In this document: positions 1 through 10,805 of the stretch, piece after piece
How the letters are laid out: every line of letters starts with the position of its first letter
Numbering within the stretch: position 1 is the stretch's first letter
Source of the DNA: Rutpela maculata
Taxonomy: Eukaryota; Arthropoda; Insecta; Coleoptera; Cerambycidae
Length of the DNA stretch: 64,000 bases
Reading direction: 5' to 3'
Assembly: GCA_936432065.2 (NCBI GenBank)
Contig: OW386289.2
Coordinates: 88,533,736-88,597,735 of the forward strand
Position numbers and translations under genes: made by a program
Notes under the pieces: model-generated
What the model saw: only the letters and a program-made list of their open reading frames with translations
The model's database searches: none
Told to the model about the DNA's origin: nothing

Positions 1-658
1 TTGGCACACGTATATAAGTCCGGTGACAATGCAACATAGTATAGCCACTATCGGTCTAAATCCAATATGGCGGACGTCCCAAGATGGCGGATCGGCTTTT
101 TAGTCACAACCCCCTTGATATGGGTCTCAAATGAAAGGGTTTAACGAGTAAAATACGATAAACAATGTGACGTCATTCTAAATCCAATATGGCGGGCGTT
201 CCAAGATGGCGGATCGGCTTTTTACTCACAACCCCCTTGATATGGGTATCAAATGAAAAGGTTTGACGAATAAAATTACTATAAACAATGTGACGTCATT
301 CTAAATCCAATATGGCGGACGTCCCAAGATGGCGGATCGGCTTTTGAGTCACAACCCCCTTGATATGGGTATCAAATGAAAGGGTTTAACGAGTAAAATA
401 CGATAAACAATGTGACGTCTTTCTAAATCCAATATGGCGGACGTTCCAAGATGGCGGATCGGCTTTTTACGCACAACCCCCTTGATATGGGTACCAAATG
501 AAAAGGTTTGACGAATAAAATACGATAAACAATGTGACGTCATTCTAAATCCAATATGACGGGCGTTCCAAGATGGCGGATCGGCTTTTTACTCACAACC
601 CCCTTGGTTTGACGAGTAAAATACGATAAACAATGTGACGTTATTGTAAATCCAATAT
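1..658. repeat. Satellite array, ~122-bp unit
   Basis: About five and a half head-to-tail copies. The landmark AAATCCAATATGGCGG recurs near 58, 179, 303, 425, 546 and 647, so the period is about 122 bp; the last full unit is shortened. Each unit carries two ATGGCGG motifs, one of them in CCAAGATGGCGG (like the YY1/Pho consensus), and most end with GTGACGTCATT, a CRE-like palindrome. Open frames across the array are by-products of the repeat. Confidence 0.95.
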
Positions 659-659
659 G

Positions 660-895
660 GCGGACGTGGGAGAGGTGGGGAAGGGGTGGGAAGAGGAGCG
701 AAAGGGGTGGGATGAGGTAGGAAGAAATGGGAAAGGGTGGGTGGATAGGTGGTAAGAGGTGGAAAAGGGGTGGGTAGAGGTGGGAATGGGGTGGAAAGAG
801 GTGGGGAGAGATGGGAAAAGGCAGGGGAAGGGGTGGGAAGAAGTGGGAAGAAATGGGAAGTAGTGTTAGATAGGTGAGAAGTCGGGACAGGGTTG
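660..895. repeat. Purine-rich G/A minisatellite
   Basis: Imperfect repeats of GGTGGGAAGAGG-like words, nearly free of C on the plus strand. It directly abuts the last satellite unit. The long minus-strand frame across it encodes only a Pro/Ser/Leu/Phe low-complexity peptide and is not counted as a gene. Confidence 0.85.
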
Positions 896-1820
896 ATATA
901 TGGTAGCATACTTATGTACAGGGATTGCAGATATAATTCGAGAAAAGATAGATGCAAAGAATGACGAATGTATGCACTACATAATACAGTAATGCATTAT
1001 TTTAGAAAATTGTATCAACATAATTTATGCATCTTCGTAGACTTGAAATATGTTTGCACAGCCAGTTTTACTGTAAACCTATATAAAATAGTCACAGAAA
1101 ACAAAGGGGCCTCATGAAATATCTAAATTTTAAGAATGGGTAATAGAATTTAATGTGAATATTTATTTTTTTTTTGCAAAATTTCAAGATGGCAGGGTCA
1201 TCAACAGTGATCATTAGTAGTTAATGCATTGATTTAGTGAGTTAAAATGTGACTTTGGACAAGCATTTAAAAAAATGATATAAATTTTACTAGATTTACT
1301 TTTTGGTCAAAATGACAACATGGCTGCCTCCCATCTTGTCCTAAAGGTCTGAAGCGGGTTATAATGATTATAGACAAGTAATTTGTATGCGCTTTCCAGA
1401 TATTTGCAAAAAAGTGCTTTTTTTGTTTACTATACCAGTGATGGATGAATATTTCCAGGAGCTATAATGGTTACACAGCACTTTGTATTAGCTTTTTTGG
1501 TATTGACAAAAGAGGGCTTTTATACATTTAACGTACCAACGATGGTGAAATAATTCCAAATACGCAATAACAAAACACATAAGGCCATCAACTTACCATT
1601 ACAATAGATATGATATTAAACAGCACTTTCTATTTGCTTTTCAGGTATTGGCAAAAGTTGCCAATACTTTACCGGTCATAAATCTAATGGCCCATTGCTT
1701 TGCCACCTCTAGTGTTTTTGCTGGGGTAGTTTAAATGACAGACTTATTTGGCTTTCAAAATAATTAATTTTTTTTTCGAAAATGTTTCCCTTTATAAAAC
1801 TAAATAAAATTATATATAAA
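896..1820. other. No feature recognised
   Basis: AT-rich sequence without a long frame, inverted repeat or duplication that I could see. Confidence 0.5.
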
Positions 1821-2046
1821 AAAATATTTTTAAGAAAAAGCTTTTATTTGAAAAAACTACTAAAAAGTAAAAATATTTTTTTTAAAATTCATACACCTGC
1901 AAACCAAAAGCTTTGGGGGCCATTGCATATTTAATTTGCTCAATTGACGCCCCCAAAGCTTTTGGTTTTCAGGCGTAGGAATTTTAAAAAAAATATTTTT
2001 ACTTTTTAGTAGTGTTTTCAAATAAAAGCTTTTTCTTAAAAATATG
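1821..2046. repeat. Foldback hairpin, ~225 bp
   Basis: Two ~98-bp arms, 1821-1920 and 1946-2046, are near-perfect reverse complements around a ~26-bp spacer. The inner ends read AAGCTTTGGGGGCC and GCCCCCAAAGCTT. It fits a MITE-type snapback sequence. No target-site duplication is obvious. Confidence 0.8.
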
Positions 2047-2350
2047 TATGTATTTGAAATGTGTTTTAATTTTAAATTCTCATATGGTATCTACCAGTAT
2101 TGATGAGTTTTTATAGTATATGTAATTAAAAGTTTTAATAGGTTTTTATAGTGTTTTGAATGTAAATTCCCATATGATATCTATTAGTATTGATGAGTTT
2201 TTAGAGTACATGTAATTAAAAGTTTCTATAGGTTTGTACAGTGTTCTGAATGTAAATTTCCCATAGAAATTCTATTAGTATTGATAGGTTTTTTTTTTAT
2301 AGATTTTGGTTGTGTATTTGAAATATATTTTTAATGCCAAATCACATAAA
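2047..2350. repeat. Degenerate ~100-bp tandem array, left part
   Basis: Three diverged units, each with a landmark like AATTCYCATATGRTATCTA, then TATTGATGAGTTTTTA, then a GTAATTAAAAGTTT-like segment. The same units continue at 3010-3905. Confidence 0.7.
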
Positions 2351-2452
2351 CTTATATATAGGTAAAGTAAATATCATTTACTTACTATTAATATTTCAAA
2401 TATCAATAGTAATATAGTGGTAAACACCAAATACTGCAAAAGTCCTTGTTTC

Positions 2453-2870
2453 CTCTAGCGTAGTGTTGGGCGAATTCGAATTAAAATACTCGGTTAATCC
2501 GAGTATCGAAATACTCGCTTGATTCCGAGTATTAAAATTTCATCCGAATAAAATATACTCGGATTAATTTTAAGTACAAAATAAAAAACAACTGTCAATC
2601 GTGCACTTGGATGATAAAATGTTTTTTAGATTTCTCCCCCCCGCTCATCGATTCTGAGATCTGGGGAGAAAAATTACTAACAACAGTGTCACTTGCATTC
2701 GCTTTACCCACGATCGCAATTACTGTTGACAGAGTGATTGAAAAATCGCGATATCACCTATAGTGAAAATTTAATTCGACATCGGATGATTAATCCGAAT
2801 ATTCTTGTCATCCGATTCCGTGTAATCCGAGTACCGAAATCATCCGAATATCTGCATCACTACTCTAGCG
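2453..2870. mobile_element. hAT-like MITE (2461-2862) with 8-bp TSDs
   Basis: The direct repeat CTCTAGCG lies at 2453-2460 and 2863-2870 and brackets a 402-bp element. Its ends are imperfect inverted repeats: TAGTGTTGGGCGAATTCG against TAGTGATGCAGATATTCG. The interior is rich in variants of CTCGGATTAATCCGAG. There is no coding capacity. An 8-bp duplication with short TIRs is the hAT signature, so the family call is an inference. Confidence 0.85.
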
Positions 2871-3009
2871 TTCTAGCCCAAACGCAGTTAATAAGTTAGC
2901 AGTAAAAGAGACTACTTTACTTTCAATTTAACAAGCCTACGCTAGTTTCTTAGGTCACATTAGATTAGATATGAACTAGCGACATGTATAACAGCTCCCT
3001 CTACTGGAG

Positions 3010-3905
3010 GCTGGAGTATGTAACACTAAACTTTTATAAGTTTTAATTATGTGTGTATGTGTTTTAAATGTACATTCCTCGTATGAAACCTTTAGTATAC
3101 ATAAGTTGTTATAGTATTTGAATTACAAAGTTTCTTATAAGTTCTGAATGTGGTTTGATGTGGCTATTTGAGATGTTTTTAATGTAAATTCCTTGCCTGA
3201 GGTCTATTAGCATTTGCATATATTAATATGAAATACGAGGTTTTTATAAGATTTGCTGTGTACAGTGGATTTTTAATGTAAATTCCCTATATGGAGTCTA
3301 TCAGTAGTTATAAGTTTTCACGGTAATTGAAATATGAAGCGTTATAGGTATTTTATATGTATTTGAAAAGTATTTTTAATGAAAGTTCTCCATACGAGGC
3401 CTATCAGTATTTGTGAGTTCTTATATGGTTGAAATACGAAGATTTTACAGGTTCAGATGTGTCTAAGTTTTTGAAATATTTGAAATGTGTTTTGAATGCA
3501 AAATTCTTGCCTGAAGTCTATCAACACTTGCACGTTTTAATAATAAACACGAAGTTTTTATAAAATTCTATGAGGATATGCAATGGGGTTTTAAAGTAAA
3601 TTCCCTGAATGTAGTCTATCAGTATATTTATAAGTATTTATGGTGATTAAATTGCGAAGTTTTATAGATTTTTATATGAATTTGAAAGATATTAATGTAA
3701 ATTGTCAGTACGAGGCCTATAAGTATTTATAAGTTTTTATGGCGTTTGAAACACGAAAATTTTATAGATTCTGTGAGTTTTTAATGTATATTCCTCGCTT
3801 GAGGTCTGTAAGACTTTTATGCTTTTATGGGAATAAGAGGGTTTTCTAAAATACAATGTGTATATTACAATGGATTTTAATGTAAATTATATGAAATCTA
3901 TTGTA
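3010..3905. repeat. Degenerate ~90-115-bp tandem array, right part
   Basis: About eight diverged units, each with AATTCCYNNNNTGAGGTCTATCAG-like, TTATAAGTTTTTATGG-like and TTTTTAATGTAA-like blocks. Unit length alternates loosely between about 90 and 115 bp. It looks old because no two units match closely. Confidence 0.75.
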
Positions 3906-4250
3906 TTAGTAAGTTTAGTTCAGTAAGTATTGTAAATTTTTTAGGTTGACTACTATTGAAATTCCATGAAAACTTTTCAAATTAATAGTTTTAAATAATA
4001 CTTTTCAATGGGTGCACTGAGAAATCCTTATTAAATTCTTATATAAAACTAAACTAATAATAACCCTTCAAATCTTATAAAAACCATATACTAATTATTT
4101 CTTATTAAATGTTATAAAATTCATCCCTGGTTTCCTGATGAAACATTATTAGTTTTATCACTATTGGAACCCCATGAACATTTATCAAATTAATAGATGT
4201 AAATCATTATTGATACTTTTTAATAGATGTCCCTATAAATCCTTATTAAT
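3906..4250. other. AT-rich flank of the large foldback
   Basis: It contains repeated words such as AAATCCTTATTAA and TTCTTATATAAAACTAAACT. A related ATAAATTCTTATATAAAC follows the far end of the foldback at 9004. No gene seen. Confidence 0.4.
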
Positions 4251-4778
4251 AGTCCAATTAAATAAGTCGGCAAATCAAAATTTTGAGGTAAATACTTGAA
4301 TTTTTGATATAACTTACTTTGATGTATTAGAACACGATTAATGAAAGAAATTTTTTTCTGAACCCCCGGGAAGGGGTGAAAAAAAAATAAAATAAAGTGT
4401 TTTTTCAAAATTACTCAAAATGTGTAAAAGCTAGTAAAAAAAGTTTCAACCAAAAATTGTAAAGAATGAAATTTTATATAAAAATGATCTCTAGACTTTT
4501 TTTGGTATTACTAAAATTAACGGAGTTAGGCTGGTTAGAAATTAAGGGATATGTACAACTTTAAAAAATCGTAGCGTGCTGAAAAGTTAATGAATTTGAA
4601 AATTTTTTTTTTCTATTTACTTAGAAAAATATAAACATTCGTTTCAGAGAAATGGATTTTTTTTTAAATTGTTAATAAAAAAGTTATAAAAATTTTAATT
4701 CTTGGGTGCTCATATATTATTAGAATCTCATTTATGACAAATATCTAGATGCGGCTTTTCACCTTATGACGGCAGTAA

Positions 4779-5158
4779 GGGCATCCGCGAGTGACGTCAC
4801 AACCAACCTCAAAAATATGTGTTTCTTAAGATTTAAGAGTATTACGCAACTATTATTAAAATTTCTGCCTGGTTCCCGTATTTTCAACTATAATCTAGTT
4901 CAGTGTAATGTTTATGAAGTTCTAAATACTTTGTCCCAATAAAATAGGACTCTTTTGTAGGTTGGAAATCTAACCTGTAATTAGCAGTCTATTTCTATTA
5001 ATCAACAATATTGAAAAATTATTTACGCGAATTTTTAAATATTTGCTTAGAGCCAGTACCGGCTCCAAGCTAAAAATGCGTATACAAACATTAAAAATGA
5101 GAATAAACTTGAAAAACTTAAAATTTAAGGTTATGTTGGGTACATGATGCAGATGCCC
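4779..5158 (-). mobile_element. Family A MITE, left-arm copy
   Basis: About 380 bp with ends GGGCATCCGC and GCAGATGCCC. One end carries GTGACGTCAC followed by AACCTCAAAAATATGTG. The mirror copy is at 7951-8328 in the other foldback arm, so A was present before the arms became inverted copies. Strand follows the TGACGTCA-to-exon direction inferred from 21424-22623, reversed here. Confidence 0.75.
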
Positions 5159-5590
5159 GATATCTCAATGCAGCGGTTGTGAATGTTTTGGTGAATAAAT
5201 GAAAATTTTGAATGAATTTGAGTGAATTTTTTTTTGGATCATTAATTTCAATTTTGAATGAAATAAAAATGACATTTAAAAAAAATGATCGATACATTTC
5301 CATTAAAATAGATCATTGATATTATTCTATTCCTAATCTAAATAAAAATAAACAGTTTAAAAAATAAAATTGGATAAATTAAATAATAAATAATTGAACC
5401 ATTTTTTGGGTGGATGAATAATAACAATTAGAAGAAAATAATTCATTCTTAAAACAAAATGTATGATCCATTCTATATTAAATTAATCTTATGAAAAGTT
5501 AAAATAAGAATTAGTAAAAACAAATTTGTTAACAATTTTTAGGAGCATTTGTTCACCAAAACATACACCACCGCTGCATTGAGATATATA
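5159..5590. mobile_element. MITE with ~35-bp TIRs, left arm only
   Basis: The TIRs begin ATATCTCAATGCAGCGG and run to ATGTTTTGGTGAA; the right end is the complement ending in CCGCTGCATTGAGATAT. The interior is AT-rich and non-coding. The corresponding spot in the right arm (near 7951) lacks it, so it inserted after the palindrome formed. No unambiguous duplication is visible beyond possible TA/ATA. Confidence 0.75.
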
Positions 5591-6112
5591 GACTAGTTCA
5601 CAAGTTCAAAGCCGTGTTAATGCTTAATAAAGCTCGTGAAAATATGAGTGAGGGCTCATTGGATTCGGAATGACACCTAGAAAAATGTGCAAAACTTTCA
5701 AACCCGCATATAAACAATTGCAAAAGTTATAAACAAATGAAGATTGAAAAAATAACGAGTTTCGTTTTTTGCAAATAACTCGAAAACTAGTAATATTTAA
5801 GAAAATTTAAAGGAGGATTTTTAAAGAGGAACGATTTTCAAATAAAATAAAAAAGTCCCAACTCCCGAAACTCTATGTCTATTATTAATAATTTCAATTT
5901 AATGTTGAAAATGGAGCTCTGCGTGGCGAACCCTAAGCCGTTACGATGCTCTGAAATCGGCCGTAATAAGTAAAAATATTTAAATATTAATATTATTAAA
6001 TATTAATTTAAAAATTTTAAAAAAATATGGTATTATTTAGACACTTAAAGGAACAATATCCCGTTGGAAAAAAATTGTTTCACTGATTTTTTCATAAAAT
6101 GAGCCTATTGTT

Positions 6113-6632
6113 GTTTTGAGTTTTGCTCGAAAACTATGCATTTTTCCTATAAACACGTCAATAGAAAAGTTGTTGAGAATTAAATTTCCAATCGAAATGG
6201 CACCTTCAGAAGTCAAAATATTTTTTTTTTACAAAAATACGCCCAGAAAACAAAACAAAAAAAATGCAATTTTTTATTTTTTTAAATTTTAGCCTGTAAC
6301 TTTTTTCGGGTACATTTAGGCATAGACATTGCTGCATAAAAAAAAGCTGGCGTTTTACCATTAAAATGATTATTAACGGGTAAAACGTCAGCTTTTTTTT
6401 ATGCAGAATATCTATGCCTAAATGTACCCGAAAAAAAGTTACAGGCTAAGACGAAAAAAAAAAAAAATGCATTTTTCCGTTTTTTTTTGTTTTGTTTGCT
6501 GGGCGTATTTTTGTAAAAAAAAATTGACTTCTGAAGGTACCATTTCGATTGGAAATTTAATTCTCTACAACTTTTCTATTGACGTGTTTATAGGAAAAAT
6601 GCATAGTTTTCCAGTAAAACTCAAAAATGTGA
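6113..6632. repeat. Inner palindrome 1 of FB1
   Basis: The arms mirror around about 6365. Paired landmarks are AAAAAGCTGGCGTTTTACC against GGTAAAACGTCAGCTTTTT, and AGGCATAGA against TCTATGCCT. The plus-strand frame at 6422-6640 is a Lys/Phe-rich shadow. Confidence 0.8.
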
Positions 6633-6779
6633 AAAGTTGACCTTTTTACTTTGATCTCAAAAACGCACCCCTTTAAATGGTAGCACTCAGCGGTTTTCTC
6701 ATATTTTGGGGTCAATTGAACATAAGAAGCAATAAAAACCCTTTAACGTTTTAGTTCCTTTCAACCCTCTTTTTTTGGA

Positions 6780-7370
6780 CATAGACAATAGCCTAAAAAT
6801 ATTGTGATTAAAAATAAAAAATTTTCTTTAAACATTTTTTTAAATTGTTTATAATATTTTGTTCCATTGTTTCATTATTTAAACAAATTATTAAGAAAAA
6901 AATTTATTCTTAAACTTTATTATTTAAGAGAAAAAAATTTTTGTTGTTAATTTATTTGTTTATTTAATAAACAATTTGTTATTAACAATCTCCGAATGTG
7001 TTTATATTCTTTTTAGACAGAAAAAAATTACAAAAACAACCGTATACATAAACATCTTAAATTTATTTTTCTTTTTACATATTTATGTATACGGTTGTTT
7101 TTGTTTTGTTTTTCTATCTAAAAACATTCGGTGATTGTTAATAACAAATTGTTTATTAAATAAACAAATAAATTAACAACAAAAATTTTTCTGTTTTTCG
7201 TCTTGTAGAGAATTGCAAATAATAAATTTTAATAATACATTTTTTTCTTAATAATTTGTTTAAATAATGAAAAAAAGAAAAATATTATTATAAACAATTA
7301 AAAAAAAAATTTAAGACATTTTTTAAAATTTTTAATCACAATATTTTATAATAAAATGGCAAAAAAATTT
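6780..7370. repeat. Inner palindrome 2 of FB1
   Basis: The arms mirror around about 7060. Landmarks are CAACCGTATACATAAA against TTTATGTATACGGTTG, and a TTTATTAAATAAAC-type block on both sides. One half recurs at 38590-38880. Confidence 0.8.
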
Positions 7371-7950
7371 TTATAAGGTCTACATGAAGCGAAATAATTT
7401 TAGTGGCTTTTGTTTAACAATTATCCAACTTGAAATATAAACGTAAACTCTAAAAAAATTTGTTAATTAACAATAGGCTCATTTTATGAAAAATCGGTGA
7501 AACAATTTTTTTTCATCGGGATATTGTTCCGTTAAGTGTCTAAATAATACCATAATTTTTAAAAAAATTTAAATTAATATTTAATAACATAAAAAAATAT
7601 TTTTACTTATTACGGCCGATTTCAGAACATCGTAACGGCTTAGTGTTCGCCGTGCAGAGCGCTGAGAGATAGAGTTTCGGGAGTTCGGCTTTTTTTATTG
7701 GAAATTCATTCCTCTTTAAGAATCGTTCTTTCAATTTTCTTAAATATTAATAGTTTTTGAGTTATTTGCAAAAGATGAAACTCGTTATATTTTCAATCTT
7801 CATTTGTTTATAACTTTTGCAATTGTTTATGTGCGGGTGTGAAACTTTTACACTTTTTCTAGACGTCATTCCGAATTCAATGAGCCCTCACTAATATTTT
7901 TACGAGCTTTATCAAGCATTAACACGGCCTTGAACTTGTAAACTAGTCTG

Positions 7951-8328
7951 CATCTGCATCATGTACCTAACCTAACCTTAAATTTTAAGTTTTTCAAGTT
8001 TATTCTCATTTTTAATGTTTGTGTACGCATTTTTAGCTTGGAGCCGGTACTGGCTCCAAGCAAATATTTAAAAATTCACGTAAATAATTTTTCAATATTC
8101 TTGATTAATAGAAATAGGCTGCTAATTACAGGTTAGATTTCCAACCTACAAAAAGAGGCCTATTTTATTAGGACAAGGTGTTTAGAACTTCATAAACATT
8201 ACACTGAACTAGATTTTAGTTGAAAATACGGGAACCAGGCAGAAATTTTAATAATAGCTGCGTAATACTCTTAAATCTTAAGAAACACATATTTTTGAGG
8301 TTAGCTGTGACGTCACGTGCAGATGCCC
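7951..8328 (+). mobile_element. Family A MITE, right-arm copy
   Basis: Mirror of 4779-5158: it starts at GCATCTGCATCATGTACC and ends GTGACGTCACGTGCAGATGCCC-like. The internal word CTTGGAGCCGGTACTGGCTC forms a small hairpin also seen in the other A copies. Confidence 0.75.
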
Positions 8329-9003
8329 TATAGATGTGCGTCTTGTAGGCAACGCAGCAGCTACCAAACAATTTTATCTTTGTCGTATGCATTCTTCATT
8401 TCTTTTCAGTTATCATGACGTCACAAGAGCAGTGTCTTACATTTGGAAAAAACTAAGCAAGTAAAAAATTTCAAAAGCAAATATTCAGTATATTAAATAA
8501 TGAACAGAATGGTATAAAAAATCGTTTCACCGTTCAAAGTGGTTCTAATTGAAAATAAAAAAATTAAAATTTTTATAACGTTTTTATTAACAATTTAAAA
8601 AAAAATCCATTTCTCTGAAACGAATGTTTATATTTTTCTGAGTAAACAGAAAAAAAAAATTCAAATTCATTAACTTTTCAGCACGCTATAATTTTTTAAA
8701 GTTGTACATATCATCCCTTAATTTCTAACTCCGTTAATTTTAGTAATACCAAAAAAAGTCTAGAGATCATTTTTATATAAAATATCGTGCTTTACAATTT
8801 TTGTTTGAAACTTTTTTTACTAGCTTTTACACATTTTGAGTAATTTTGAAAAAAAACTTTATTTTATTTTTTTTCATCCCCTCCCGGAGGTTCAGAAAAA
8901 AAATTCTTTCATTAATCGTGTTCTAATACATCAAAGTAAGTTATATCAAAAATTAAAGTATTTACCTCAAAATTTTGATTTGCCGACTTATTTAATTGGA
9001 CTA

Positions 9004-9747
9004 TAAATTCTTATATAAACTAAACTGATCCACCACGAAGTCTTATAAAAATAAGTACAAATATATCCTTATAAAAATGTATAAAATGCTTACTAGGAAC
9101 TCCTTGGTATATCTTTTCAATTTCATTAATTACTCTTCAGATTCCAAAAAAGTCACAAAATTGTTCGATGTAATCACACGATTACTTTAACAAAATAACG
9201 GAGAAAATTCTAAATCGTAAAATGAGAATTATTAGTAGGTATCACTCCAATTTCGAACATGTTGCGATGAAACCGTCCCGAGTAGAAAAGGTTGCTTTAT
9301 CGGAAAACTAGAAAAGTATATATTTAAATAAACACTACGAAATCTTAGCTCCGTTATAAAGCACTCTGAAAATACTATACTTACCTGCGTTATTGTTTCC
9401 TCTTTCTTTCATAAATGAATTTCCTTTAATTGCTGTTTTGTATCGGCAGTGATAATTGTATTTTGAAAGCAATCACCGATACTGTTTCCTTAATCAAACT
9501 AAAAAAAGCGGAGAGAAATTCAAAATGAATACCAGTAATATCCAACAAGCTTGTAGATCCATAAATAATAAAACCAAATATTAACTTCAGTAAACTATTA
9601 TATGAAATTTACTAATTTAAGGTAGGTAACGCAACATTATTATTTTATTTATTATAAAAATACAAATATTGTCTAAATGTTGGTTGTGGCATTTTCTTAT
9701 TTTTTTCTGTGTTTCTCATTGGGATGCTCTACATATATTTTCTTGTT
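9004..9747. other. No gene; one stem-loop
   Basis: AT-rich. A hairpin at 9439-9481 pairs GTATCGGCAGTGAT with ATCACCGATAC around an AT-rich loop. Otherwise nothing recognised. Confidence 0.45.
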
Positions 9748-10450
9748 AGACTGGCGGTACATGACCAGTCAGGTGCAACGTTTTTAAAATGCATGCCAAT
9801 CATATATATGAATGAAATTACTGTGAATATGCCAGAAACGCAAATTTTAGGCAGTCGTTGCGTGCAGAAGGCTGTGCAAATCGATTTTTTTTGTGTTTTT
9901 TTTTTTAATTTAAAGTGGATGCCAAGAGTGCCAAATGAAAAGCCGTGAAAAAGAATCCAGCGAAAATTCATTGGTATGCAATTTGCGCGCGCAAAACACA
10001 CGTTGATGTGCACATTAAATCGTAAAATTTTTTGGTGTTCTTGATTTTGGATGATTCTGATTTTGGATTTTTTTTAAGGCTTTTCGTTTGGCACTCTTGG
10101 CATCCACTTTAAATTTAAAAAAAAACGCAAAAAAAATAAACAAAAAAAATCGATTTGCACAGCCTTCTGCACGCGACGACTGCCTAAAATTTGCATTTCT
10201 GGCATATTCACGGTAATTTTATTCATACCGTGCGTGTAGCCGAGCGCTAGGCATAGGGAGTAAAATTACAACAACAAATGAAATAACAGGCTGGGATGCT
10301 CCGCTCGACGGAGAAATTTACGGCAGCTGTGTTGTCATATCTATCGCGCTACGTGAATGTACATGCCTAATGGGAAATTACACGCACGGTATATATGATT
10401 GGCATGCATTTTAAAAACGTTGCACCTGACTGATCGTGTACCACCAGTCT
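9748..10450. mobile_element. Foldback MITE with nested insertion
   Basis: The left arm (9748 to about 9945) and right arm (about 10075-10450) are reverse complements. Outer ends are AGACTGGCGGTACATGACCA and the complement ending in ACCACCAGTCT. Landmarks shared in mirror order include GGATGCCAAGAGTGCCAAA and CAGAAGGCTGTGCAAATCG. The right arm is longer only because of the insert at 10228-10389. Frames on either strand here are mirror-image shadows. Confidence 0.85.
10228..10389. mobile_element. 162-bp MITE with TA duplication
   Basis: Ends CCGTGCGTGTA and TACACGCACGG are an exact 11-bp TIR, with AGGCAT repeated just inside. The other foldback arm gives the empty site (ATTCATATATATGATTGG on this strand). 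Removing the element plus one TA restores it exactly. A TA duplication fits the Tc1/mariner group. Confidence 0.85.
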
Positions 10451-10737
10451 ATGTATACAATATCCGTGAAATCTACAAAATAACACAATTATCCAGTATT
10501 TTACTGGAAAACAACCTCTACGCCTGTGACTTTTACGTTAAAGGATCAGTTGAAGGGTGTTTTTTTTTTTGACAAATAATGAATAAGAACAAAAATATAA
10601 AAATAACGTATTTTGCAGACGTTTCAGAAACCGAATCTGTTTCCTTTCTCAAAGCGTATAAGTATTATAATAGTCTCTAGGTGCCCGCCTAAATTGCAAT
10701 TTATACATATCCTCTTCTAACTTCTTGTATGGCTTAA
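10451..10737. other. No gene; hammerhead-like tail debris
   Basis: It contains a CAGACGTTTCAGAAACCGAATCTG-type inverted word (10616-10640) resembling retroelement tail sequences. The catalytic-core bases of a hammerhead are not met. Nothing else recognised. Confidence 0.35.
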
Positions 10738-10805
10738 GGTTTAGGTTTTTTTAATAAATGTAATTTTTTTATTTAAACAAACTTTTGACAATTAATAGCG
10801 AATGA

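Larger units (their letters stand above)
4251..9003. mobile_element. Giant foldback element FB1, 4.75 kb
   Basis: The outer ends are exact reverse complements (GTCCAATTAAATAAGTCGG at 4251, CCGACTTATTTAATTGGAC ending at 9003). Long imperfect arms, about 4251-6113 and 7480-9003, mirror each other block by block, with indels and nested MITEs. The interior holds two smaller palindromes (6113-6632 and 6780-7370). I see no transposase. Known foldback classes with long TIRs exist, but which superfamily this belongs to cannot be told from the sequence. The flanks (ATAAATCCTTATTAAT before, ATAAATTCTTATATAA after) resemble each other but are not a clean duplication. Partial relatives lie at 38590-38880 and 39785-40325. 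Confidence 0.85.

Noticed and set aside
589..957. 122-codon Pro-rich minus-strand frame
   Set aside because: It is the translation of the purine-rich minisatellite and would be expected from base composition alone.
4235..9020. Long target duplication around FB1 (ATAAATCCTTATTAAT / ATAAATTCTTATATAA)
   Set aside because: The match is imperfect and the same AT-rich words recur in the surrounding sequence, so it may be background.
10600..10680. Hammerhead-like tail on the minus strand (GAAAC/GTTTC stem, then GAAACGTC)
   Set aside because: The first core box reads TTGAGAAA instead of CUGANGA, and no stem I pairs across it, so it fails the required core.
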